A stretch of DNA of 7,237 bases from JBAZYZ01 sp041659085. Lineage in GTDB: Bacteria; Patescibacteriota; Minisyncoccia; Phycocordibacterales; VMEP01. Shown here in pieces: positions 1 through 5,203 of the stretch (the first letter of the stretch is position 1; each line of letters starts with the position of its first letter). The stretch covers positions 1-7,237 of the forward strand of contig JBAZYZ010000026.1 in the NCBI GenBank assembly GCA_041659085.1, given 5' to 3'. Below the pieces are notes generated by a model. That model searched no databases. It had not been told where the DNA came from and was given only the letters and a program-made list of their open reading frames with translations. A program made the position numbers and the translations under genes.

Positions 1-2604
1 CACCAACATTTTCACGTAAGCGTTCCTGTTCTCCAGATTAATGATGTCGTGCGCCACAAAAACAGGTTCAAATTGCCTTGACAGCACCTCCGCGTCCTCG
101 CTCCCAACCCGGAACACAACCATTGAACCAACATTGCCGAAAACCGCGTTTTTAATATCCTCTTCAAGTTGTTTTACATACTGGTGCGCGATATTCAAAC
201 TCAGGCGGTACTTCCTCGCCTCCGACAATATAGTGGCGATCGAATCAGTAGTCACGTTTTGGAATTCATCAATATACAGGAAGAAATCAGCAACGTCGCG
301 CGTCCCTATTGAATCCACCCGCGACAACGCCGCCATTAAAATTTTACCAACCAGTATAAGACCAAGCAAACTTGAGTTTATGTCGCCAAGACGGCCTTTG
401 GACAGATTAACCAGGAAAATCTTTCTGTTGTCCATAATATCCCGGAAATTAAAGACTGAGTGCTCCTGGGACACTATCGGTCTCATAATGTCGTTTGAGA
501 GAAACACGTCAAATTTGTTGGTTATATAAGGCACATAATTGGCAAGGGATTGGTCACCGGTAGTCTTAACAGCATTTTCCCAAAATTGAACGATAAGCGG
601 ATTCTTGCAGTTCCTGATTTTCATAGCCCGGAATTCCTTGTCGGCAAGAACACGACCTATGTCAAGCAAAGTGTTGCCGGATTCCGGGTGGTCCATGACA
701 AGGAGCGCCGAATTTCTGAAGTATTGTTCAAAAGCCGGACCGCCGGCAACCTTCATGTCAAAAAGCTTGTTGAATATCGCCAAAAGCTCGTTTACCACAA
801 ACGTCTTCTGTTCCGGAAACCTTGGGTCATATTCCAGCATATTGAGACCCATCGGTCTTTCTATGTCGGAAGGGTCAAAATAAATCACATCATTCATTCT
901 TTCTTTCGGGATATTGGCCAGAATGTCAACGATGTCCGTTCCGTGCGGGTCTATCATGCAAACACCCCTGCCGGCTTCAATATCCTGAACTATCATATTT
1001 TTAAGGAGGGTGGTCTTGCCGGTACCCGTCTGTCCCACGACGTATAAGTGACGCAGGCGGTCGTCGGGTGTCAGGTAAATCGGAGTATCCAGATTACGGT
1101 ATTTATTGATACCCAAAAGAATCCCTTCTTTAGGCATATCAAGCGGCGCGGCAGCGGATGCTGTTTTGCCCTGTTTCAATTGCGACTGACCAACTGTCTC
1201 CTCGTTCCCGGGGAAATGGAATACCGTGGAGAACTCGCGCAAATTGAGCGGCATCGGATGGTCGTAAGAAAATGTTCTATAGGAAAATTCATGGAACAAC
1301 TTCCGGAGCCCGCTCCGCCTCTTCTCCGTTGTAAAGGTGATGGCGTTTGATTGCGGCAGGGCAAACTGGTTAAAAGCCGATTCCAGGTCAGAAATTATTT
1401 TCTCGGCTCTTTCGGTGGACTCCGCCGAAGCGATGACCCTGATGTTGGCATTCATGATAGTATTGCCTATCTTGTCGCTTAAATGCTTAATGACATTTTC
1501 ATCTATTTTCTTTTCGTCATTTTCTCCCTCTTTTTTCTTTTTAATCCCGCTTCCAAAAAACAACCCGCTTACCTCCTTCATGAGCGCGCCGCCAAAACCC
1601 CATGATATATTGGTCGCTTCTTTGACCGGCACCCCGCGTTTTATCTGATCCAAAACAGCGCCGTACTTTTTAAGGAAATAATCGCCGACAGGAGTGATGA
1701 CAAACTGTATCGCGGCGCCCTCTCCTTCTTTCTTAAGCTTGGAAAAAACGTTCAGTATGACGGGCAGAGGGTCGTTATCAAAAGCGTCATAAGTCTTTAT
1801 AGGGTACACCTGGGACTCCGTAAATTCGCCGTAGGCGCCGGTTGAGGCGCCAGCGTCATTGAATATGTTGTAATCGTCTTTTATTTCCCTGATGCGCGCC
1901 TTGGGATAAAGAGCCAATAACTGTTTTTCCAGAAGGTCGCCCTTGTCCGCGGGCACTGCTGAATAAAAAACTATCTCATCGCTGTTGTTGGCTATGGAAA
2001 TTTCAAGCGTGAAATAATTTTTGCCCGGCAGATTGTCGCGACCGTCGGAAATAGACAGCATGCCGGCGTAAAACTGTTCCATAACGGCGATTATTTTCTT
2101 AAAATCTTTATCCTCTGCTTCTTTCTCTCCCTCCGGAAAAATTATTTCAAAAAGCTTCATGTGAAGGGCCTTTTGCAAACCCGTGTCCTTCTCCAGCCCC
2201 GGCATAACCCCGCCGGATTGCAGATACTGCACCAAAAGTCTGTGGAAATCGTCATCAATATGCGGACTGCCAAGTTTTTCCACAATAGAGAGCGCGTTCT
2301 TAACGCCGTGCTCAAGCAGGATACCAAGCAATTCTTCCATTTTTTTGTCGTGCGCCTCGGGTTTTAACGCGAGAACAATCTGCTCTGCCTTTGATTCCGA
2401 CATGGCGTAACCCGGGGATAGAACGTCGGCCGGCTTCTGTGAAGCGTAGTCACGCACAACTTCTCGCGTCGGCTCGGCTTCGCCAGCACGCGCGCCGGAA
2501 TCCGCCATTTCTTTTTCCTTAGACTGCAGTTTCTCGCGCAAAAAATCTATTTCTTCCTTAGGGGAAGAAAATTTTTCTTGTTCTTTATAGAAAGGGTTCT
2601 CCAT
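1..2604 (-). CDS. Type IV secretion-like VirB4/TraC family ATPase (C-terminus outside window)
   Basis: This is an uninterrupted reading frame of 868 codons that continues past the left edge. The N-terminal ~500 residues begin with a charged, Lys/Glu-rich stretch and contain no membrane segment that I can see. They are followed by an ATPase core. Walker A is GQTGTGKTT at residues 524-532 (Lys530). Walker B is FFLYIDEFQN at 774-783 (Asp779, Glu780), followed by SEARKYRLSLNIAHQY near 794-809, as in VirB4/TraC/TraG-type and DUF87 P-loop ATPases. Such proteins power pilus assembly or DNA transfer at the inner membrane, and CPR genomes commonly carry a version of this architecture. The substrate cannot be told from sequence. 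I chose ATG at 2604, which has no spaced Shine-Dalgarno. The frame stays open further upstream, and an in-frame ATT at 2656-2658 lies 7 nt after AGGAGG. The ATG lies inside an inverted repeat belonging to the neighbouring GIY-YIG cassette. The family call is firm; its role as a pilus or conjugation motor is inferred. Confidence 0.9.
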   Translation of the reverse strand, partial: MENPFYKEQEKFSSPKEEIDFLREKLQSKEKEMADSGARAGEAEPTREVVRDYASQKPADVLSPGYAMSESKAEQIVLALKPEAHDKKMEELLGILLEHGVKNALSIVEKLGSPHIDDDFHRLLVQYLQSGGVMPGLEKDTGLQKALHMKLFEIIFPEGEKEAEDKDFKKIIAVMEQFYAGMLSISDGRDNLPGKNYFTLEISIANNSDEIVFYSAVPADKGDLLEKQLLALYPKARIREIKDDYNIFNDAGASTGAYGEFTESQVYPIKTYDAFDNDPLPVILNVFSKLKKEGEGAAIQFVITPVGDYFLKKYGAVLDQIKRGVPVKEATNISWGFGGALMKEVSGLFFGSGIKKKKEGENDEKKIDENVIKHLSDKIGNTIMNANIRVIASAESTERAEKIISDLESAFNQFALPQSNAITFTTEKRRSGLRKLFHEFSYRTFSYDHPMPLNLREFSTVFHFPGNEETVGQSQLKQGKTASAAAPLDMPKEGILLGINKYRNLDTPIYLTPDDRLRHLYVVGQTGTGKTTLLKNMIVQDIEAGRGVCMIDPHGTDIVDILANIPKERMNDVIYFDPSDIERPMGLNMLEYDPRFPEQKTFVVNELLAIFNKLFDMKVAGGPAFEQYFRNSALLVMDHPESGNTLLDIGRVLADKEFRAMKIRNCKNPLIVQFWENAVKTTGDQSLANYVPYITNKFDVFLSNDIMRPIVSQEHSVFNFRDIMDNRKIFLVNLSKGRLGDINSSLLGLILVGKILMAALSRVDSIGTRDVADFFLYIDEFQNVTTDSIATILSEARKYRLSLNIAHQYVKQLEEDIKNAVFGNVGSMVVFRVGSEDAEVLSRQFEPVFVAHDIINLENRNAYVKMLV

Positions 2605-2626
2605 CCTGTAGTGAAATTTCGGTTTG
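2603..2626. repeat. Inverted repeat, GIY-YIG downstream copy
   Basis: On the minus strand this reads CAAACCGAAATTTCACTACA followed by GGAT. It matches the plus strand at 2903-2926 at 20 of 24 positions, and all four differences are transitions. It begins across the GIY-YIG stop codon side and ends on the first bases of the ATPase start codon (ATG at 2604-2602). The pair encloses exactly one gene. It may be the end of a mobile cassette or an RNA-pairing element. Confidence 0.7.
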
Positions 2627-2899
2627 TTAAATCTTTCGACCTTGTTTATATAAAAAATCTTTTAACCTCCTTTTTAACAACCTGCCACCCTGGGTTGTTT
2701 TCAGATAACCTTCTCTACGCCTAGCGTCACCTTCATCCAAACAGGCCTCGTAGTAAATTATCCTCCATGGTTTATATCGCTTAGTCGAAAGATTTAACCC
2801 TTGATTATGTTCTCCTAGTCTCTTCTTTAGGTCAGAAGTATAACCTATATACAACTCTTTTTCTTTATAACTACTTTGCAGAACGTAAATATAGAACAT
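2627..2899 (-). CDS. Small GIY-YIG endonuclease-domain protein (UPF0213/YhbQ-like)
   Basis: This 90-residue protein is a single GIY-YIG nuclease domain. The two Tyr motifs are YIY at residues 3-5 and YIG at 17-19. They are followed by KKRLGEHN, which supplies Arg27 and His31, and by a C-terminal RRREGYLKT that supplies the likely metal-binding Glu64. The order and spacing match the stand-alone UPF0213/YhbQ group, usually 80-100 residues. Members are predicted metal-dependent DNA nucleases, and the true cellular role of the stand-alone forms is uncertain. The ATG at 2899 gives the full first motif; no Shine-Dalgarno precedes it. The gene is enclosed by an imperfect 24-bp inverted repeat and sits 22 nt before the ATPase start. 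This resembles an inserted cassette rather than a member of a functional operon. Its AGG-AGG Arg codons near 2666-2671 create a fortuitous Shine-Dalgarno-like string. Confidence 0.85.
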   Translation of the reverse strand: MFYIYVLQSSYKEKELYIGYTSDLKKRLGEHNQGLNLSTKRYKPWRIIYYEACLDEGDARRREGYLKTTQGGRLLKRRLKDFLYKQGRKI

Positions 2900-2902
2900 A
2901 AT

Positions 2903-2926
2903 CGAACCGAAATTCTACTACGGGAT
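2903..2926. repeat. Inverted repeat, GIY-YIG upstream copy
   Basis: On the plus strand this reads CGAACCGAAATTCTACTACG followed by GGAT, and it is the inverted partner of 2603-2626. It ends 3 bp before the GIY-YIG start codon. Its outer edge coincides with the transcription start expected from the TATAAT at 2933-2938. A transcript would therefore carry one arm as its 5' leader and the other arm just after the stop codon. Confidence 0.7.
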
Positions 2927-2932
2927 CCATTC

Positions 2933-2961
2933 ATTATATTGTAGGCGAGAAAAGACGAAAA
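2933..2961 (-). promoter_or_regulatory. Candidate promoter of the GIY-YIG gene
   Basis: The minus strand has a perfect TATAAT at 2938-2933. The -35 position, 17 bp upstream, is only TTTTCG, which is a poor match. The predicted start site is near 2926, about 27 nt before the ATG and at the outer edge of the inverted repeat. Only the -10 box supports this call. Confidence 0.4.
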
Positions 2962-2982
2962 GGAAAGTTCCATGACCCCATG

Positions 2983-3684
2983 TTACTCTAGCAACAAGCC
3001 CTTGATACCCTTCAATTCATCCTTCCTCTCTCTTATTGTCCTAAGCGAGGCCATGGCGAATTCTTTGTATTCTTTTCTACCCTTAAACTGTTCAAGAATG
3101 ATATCTTTCGTACAAATACCTGCTCCATTTTTACCTTCTCCGATATACTCTTCCCAACTTGAAACACTTCCCACAAACTTGGCGAACTCGGCGGTTTCAC
3201 CGCCAAGTTTGTGCACGCGATTGTTTAAATTTACATAAGCACTTACATGCAGCAAGTATTCATTGGAATCAATATGTATTGACTTAAAAACACCCTGGAA
3301 AAGAGAGCCGCTCCTTTTATATTTGTTATTGAAATACCAAGTATAACCGCCCATCCTTTTCATGAATTCGCTAATACCGCCATCTCTTACTTGTTCCAAA
3401 ATAAAATGAAAGTGGTTCGGATTTAGGCAATACGCAACAATATTAACCAACTTGGCGGTTTCACCGCCAAGTTGATATTTATGCCTGTTAGATTTTAGTT
3501 TGTCTTTACCGCCCAAAGACAGCTCGTATAAACTCCCGACCGGATCAATTGAATTAAACGAAACCATACATTGAAAAAACCTGTCCACGTCAGACTTATC
3601 AGAAAAAATAATTCTCTTATCAACACCTCTATTGTAAACATGATAAAATTCTCCATTTGCAAAAACAGTTTTCCTTGTAGGCAT
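2983..3684 (-). CDS. REP-associated tyrosine transposase (RAYT, Y1/HUH family)
   Basis: This 233-residue protein belongs to the Y1 (IS200-like) transposase superfamily, in its REP-associated branch. The N-terminus has the typical FYHVYNRGVDKRIIF (13-27). The metal-binding HUH motif is His91-Phe-His93 in LNPNHFHFILEQ. The likely nucleophilic Tyr is Tyr117 (or Tyr114) in the GGYTWYFNNKYKRSGSLFQG block (112-131). A family-like AYVNLNNRV follows near 149-157, then SSWEEYIGEG and a basic C-terminus. Such enzymes nick and rejoin single-stranded DNA at palindromic REP hairpins. Two hairpins of the kind expected as targets lie within the gene, encoding residues 71-79 and 158-171, both reading LGGETA. 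Another overlaps the promoter. No terminal IS ends are visible, as usual for domesticated RAYTs. All motifs are intact, so it may be active. The ATG at 3684 has no Shine-Dalgarno and the mRNA may be leaderless. Confidence 0.9.
   Translation of the reverse strand: MPTRKTVFANGEFYHVYNRGVDKRIIFSDKSDVDRFFQCMVSFNSIDPVGSLYELSLGGKDKLKSNRHKYQLGGETAKLVNIVAYCLNPNHFHFILEQVRDGGISEFMKRMGGYTWYFNNKYKRSGSLFQGVFKSIHIDSNEYLLHVSAYVNLNNRVHKLGGETAEFAKFVGSVSSWEEYIGEGKNGAGICTKDIILEQFKGRKEYKEFAMASLRTIRERKDELKGIKGLLLE
3172..3213. repeat. REP-like palindrome inside transposase gene (extended copy)
   Basis: The arms CACAAACTTGGCG (3172-3184) and CGCCAAGTTTGTG (3201-3213) are perfect 13-bp complements. An alternative inner hairpin is GGCGGT (3190-3195) with ACCGCC (3199-3204) around loop TTC. 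It differs from the 3448-3474 copy by a 9-bp tandem duplication of the left arm (AACTTGGCG at 3176-3184, AACTCGGCG at 3185-3193). It starts exactly on a codon boundary and encodes residues 158-171 of the transposase. Confidence 0.9.
3448..3474. repeat. REP-like palindrome inside transposase gene (perfect copy)
   Basis: This is a perfect 12-bp stem, CAACTTGGCGGT (3448-3459) with ACCGCCAAGTTG (3463-3474), around a TTC loop on the plus strand. It is exactly nine codons in phase with the transposase and encodes residues 71-79, QLGGETAKL, 12 residues before the HUH motif. It has no T-tract, so it is not a terminator. Confidence 0.93.
3501..3521. repeat. Possible decayed palindrome inside transposase gene
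   Basis: TGTCTTT (3501-3507) pairs with AAAGACA (3515-3521) around a 7-nt loop, ACCGCCC. On the minus strand it encodes SLGGKDK near residue 56. The Leu-Gly-Gly is shared with the two strong copies, so it could be a degraded third copy. The stem differs and chance is possible. Confidence 0.3.
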
Positions 3685-3690
3685 GTTGAA

Positions 3691-3719
3691 ATTGTATCAC
3701 TTGGCGGTGAAACCGCCAA
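3691..3719 (-). promoter_or_regulatory. Candidate transposase promoter overlapping the palindrome
   Basis: On the minus strand, TTGGCG (3719-3714, 4 of 6 matches to the -35 consensus) is followed after 17 bp by TACAAT (3696-3691, 5 of 6). A TG one base upstream gives an extended -10. The -35 box is part of the right arm of the palindrome at 3699-3721. The expected transcription start is at about 3684-3685, which is the ATG itself, so the mRNA would be leaderless. This fits the absence of a Shine-Dalgarno. Confidence 0.5.
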
Positions 3720-3721
3720 GT
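3699..3721. repeat. REP-like palindrome upstream of transposase
   Basis: This is a 10-bp perfect stem, ACTTGGCGGT (3699-3708) with ACCGCCAAGT (3712-3721). The loop is GAA on the plus strand, the opposite orientation to the other three strong copies. It lies 14 bp upstream of the transposase ATG and overlaps its predicted promoter. A second outer pairing, CACTTGG (3698-3704) with CCAAGTG (3740-3746), is also possible. Confidence 0.92.
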
Positions 3722-3729
3722 AGCCTGAA

Positions 3730-3747
3730 AGTTCGACTTCCAAGTGG
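3730..3747. repeat. Short tail repeat beside palindrome, copy A
   Basis: AGTTCGACTTCCAAGTGG follows the palindrome at 3699-3721 after 8 bp. It matches AGTTCGGCTTCTAAGTAG at 4447-4464 in 15 of 18 positions. Both occur on the same side of a palindrome, so palindrome and tail may be one repeat unit. Confidence 0.55.
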
Positions 3748-3760
3748 ATATGCCTACAAC

Positions 3761-3798
3761 AAAAACCCGCCGCGCGGATTGCGGCAGGGCGGGTTTTT
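3761..3798 (-). terminator. Intrinsic terminator after the 151-aa membrane protein gene
   Basis: AAAAACCCGCC (3761-3771) and GGCGGGTTTTT (3788-3798) form an 11-bp stem around a 16-nt loop. Read on the minus strand it begins 27 nt after the TAA of the 151-aa gene and ends in a five-T run. The flanking A and T tracts make it potentially bidirectional. It separates the envelope genes from the transposase. Confidence 0.85.
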
Positions 3799-3825
3799 GT
3801 GTTTGATTAAACTTCAGGCTCCGGA

Positions 3826-4281
3826 TTATTTAGGAATTGGCGATTGGGACTGCGCTGCTCCATTGGTTTGAGGGTTCTGAGCCTGCTCCAGAGACTTGGG
3901 GTCAGCCAGAGCCTTCGCCATGTCTCCATCGGCGCGGAGTGCGCTCCATGCCACGATTTGTTTTTCATTCAGGTAAATTCCGTCAACGGGAGACCAGATA
4001 GCCTTGTTCACGGGCACAATGCCGGCCTGCACCTGACCATCTTTGTCGGTTTGTCTTTGGATAGTCCACGGGCTTGAAATATACGGTTTCGGGAACCAGG
4101 AAAGTTTACCGAAATATATTTCACCGCTAGACATATAAACGACTGAGTACGGAGAAGCGGTGTTTGCGCTGTCTTTCTTACCCAAAAGAGCCGAGCCCAA
4201 CCAAATGCCGAGAGCGACCAGGACCAAGACGGCGACAACAACTAAGACAATGCTTGTGATTGAAAATTTCTTGAAAAACAT
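3826..4281 (-). CDS. Small membrane-anchored protein of unknown function
   Basis: This 151-residue protein has a basic start (MFFKKFS) and one hydrophobic segment at about 9-34 (rich in Val, Leu and Ala), with no visible signal peptidase or lipobox site. It is therefore probably a signal-anchored protein with most of its length outside the membrane. The exposed part has a compact aromatic-rich region at about 43-115, including SPYSVVYMSSGEIYFGKLSW and later IWSPVDGIYLNEKQIVAW. The tail is low-complexity and rich in Gln, Asn and Pro. I recall similar proteins as conserved hypotheticals in Parcubacteria but cannot assign a function. The ATG at 4281 has no Shine-Dalgarno in its AT-rich leader. 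It has its own promoter candidate and a terminator, so it is probably a single-gene unit. It is bracketed by two REP-like palindromes at 3699-3721 and 4411-4433. Confidence 0.8.
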   Translation of the reverse strand: MFFKKFSITSIVLVVVAVLVLVALGIWLGSALLGKKDSANTASPYSVVYMSSGEIYFGKLSWFPKPYISSPWTIQRQTDKDGQVQAGIVPVNKAIWSPVDGIYLNEKQIVAWSALRADGDMAKALADPKSLEQAQNPQTNGAAQSQSPIPK

Positions 4282-4319
4282 ATTATTTTTTTAATTTATT
4301 TCTTCTATTAATAAAAAGC

Positions 4320-4347
4320 ATTTTAACATACGGGGACTCAAACTCAA
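4320..4347 (-). promoter_or_regulatory. Candidate promoter of the 151-aa protein gene
   Basis: On the minus strand, TTGAGT (4347-4342, 4 of 6 to the -35 consensus) is followed after 16 bp by TAAAAT (4325-4320, 5 of 6). TG one base upstream of the latter gives an extended -10. The start site is expected near 4313, about 30 nt before the ATG. Confidence 0.45.
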
Positions 4348-4410
4348 AACAACTTTTTCCCCACTACCACGCCACAACCCAGACAACGACTTCATCACTC
4401 GGCGGTTTTT

Positions 4411-4433
4411 ACTTGGCGGTTTCACCGCCAAGT
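4411..4433. repeat. REP-like palindrome in intergenic region, with extra half-site
   Basis: ACTTGGCGGT (4411-4420) and ACCGCCAAGT (4424-4433) form a 10-bp perfect stem with loop TTC. An additional left half, CACTCGGCGG at 4396-4405, could pair instead with CCGCCAAGTG (4425-4434) with one G-T mismatch. The 203-bp gap 4282-4484 holds this palindrome, its tail repeat and one promoter candidate. I see no gene there. There is no T-tract, so it is not a canonical terminator for the 218-aa gene. Confidence 0.92.
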
Positions 4434-4446
4434 GAGTTGAGTTGTT

Positions 4447-4464
4447 AGTTCGGCTTCTAAGTAG
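4447..4464. repeat. Short tail repeat beside palindrome, copy B
   Basis: AGTTCGGCTTCTAAGTAG lies 13 bp after the palindrome at 4411-4433 and matches 3730-3747 in 15 of 18 positions, in the same orientation. GCC follows both copies a few bases later. Confidence 0.55.
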
Positions 4465-4484
4465 CAAAGCCTCTGTTATTTATG

Positions 4485-5141
4485 CTATTTGGGGACAGTG
4501 GCTGTCGGCGGGACTCCTCCGTCGGTGCGGACCGGAGGGGTGTTCACAATGGGAGCGGTTCCCGGGTTGGAAGGCGCAATGTCCGCCACTCCCGGAACTT
4601 TGGTGTCTCCGCCGGCTGCGGTCCCTCCAAGCGTGATTTTGACAGCTTCAAAATCGGGAGCGGTTTTGATGTCTTTGCCGGATTCAACCGTAATCATGTC
4701 ACCTGCTTTAAGGTCGGAGATTTGAATGGCTATTTCATTAAACGGCATCGGGGAGGTTGGCATCTTTGCCGCAGTGGTGGTTGTGGCGCCAGGAGCCGGG
4801 AATGTTTTCTTTAGAGCTTTCTGGTAGGCGCTCATTTCCTCCCGGAAAGCTTCCGGGGTTTTCGGTTCGCTCCTTATTATCTTGGTCCCGTTTGTGACCG
4901 TAACCTCGCGCGTGTCGGGTGAATTTTCAAACGGATTAATGGAGGCTACGGTTTTGAGCGTTATGGTATTGCCCGATATGCCGGCTATTGTGCCGGAAAC
5001 CGACCGTATGTCAGGCTGCGCCGGGAACATTTTCTTAACCTTATCAAGCTGGGCGGAGTACTGCAGACCCGCGCCGGCGTAGCCTATGATTCCGCCGACT
5101 ACGAGAGCTGCTATTACCAAAGCGAGATTGTTTTTTTGCAT
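4485..5141 (-). CDS. Membrane-anchored protein with DUF5666-like beta domain
   Basis: This is a 218-residue protein. A hydrophobic signal-anchor spans about 6-26 (LALVIAALVVGGIIGYAGAGL). A likely exported domain follows: SGTIAGISGNTITLKT at 49-64, REVTVTNGTKIIRS at 78-91, and DLKAGDMITVESG at 143-155, ending in FEAVKITL near 164-171. This order of strands and the Asp-Leu-x-x-Gly-Asp motif resemble the small OB-like DUF5666 family, whose function is not known. About 45 residues rich in Glu, Lys, Pro and Thr separate the two halves. The C-terminal ~45 residues are Pro/Gly/Thr-rich, as expected for a linker in the cell envelope. It starts 62 bp after the large surface protein's stop and may be cotranscribed with it. 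No terminator or clear Shine-Dalgarno is seen. The domain match is from memory of the pattern. Confidence 0.75.
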   Translation of the reverse strand: MQKNNLALVIAALVVGGIIGYAGAGLQYSAQLDKVKKMFPAQPDIRSVSGTIAGISGNTITLKTVASINPFENSPDTREVTVTNGTKIIRSEPKTPEAFREEMSAYQKALKKTFPAPGATTTTAAKMPTSPMPFNEIAIQISDLKAGDMITVESGKDIKTAPDFEAVKITLGGTAAGGDTKVPGVADIAPSNPGTAPIVNTPPVRTDGGVPPTATVPK

Positions 5142-5203
5142 ATGGGTTTATTTATTTTTTTAATTTTGGGTTTTTGACTTTTCAAACATGCTTCCCTGTA
5201 TTT

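Noticed and set aside
41..2410. Several plus-strand open frames of 60-165 codons opposite the ATPase
   Set aside because: They are antisense shadows of an uninterrupted 868-codon frame with clear Walker motifs; they show no recognisable domains.
2901..2930. tRNA fragment suggested by GGTTCGATT on the minus strand upstream of the GIY-YIG gene
   Set aside because: It resembles a T-loop, but no acceptor, D-arm or anticodon arm can be built around it, and the sequence is better explained as one arm of the inverted repeat.
3172..4433. Four similar palindromes as a CRISPR array
   Set aside because: Spacing is irregular (hundreds of bases), two copies lie inside a gene, one is in the opposite loop orientation and there are no unit-length spacers or cas genes.
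3699..4433. Intergenic palindromes as intrinsic terminators
   Set aside because: Neither has a T-tract directly after the stem on the strand being transcribed; a proper terminator is present separately at 3761-3798.
5142..5203. Promoter before the 218-aa gene (TTGAAA then an A-rich -10)
   Set aside because: The -10 would be TAAAAA in a homopolymer-like A/T stretch, too weak to call, and cotranscription with the surface protein is equally likely.
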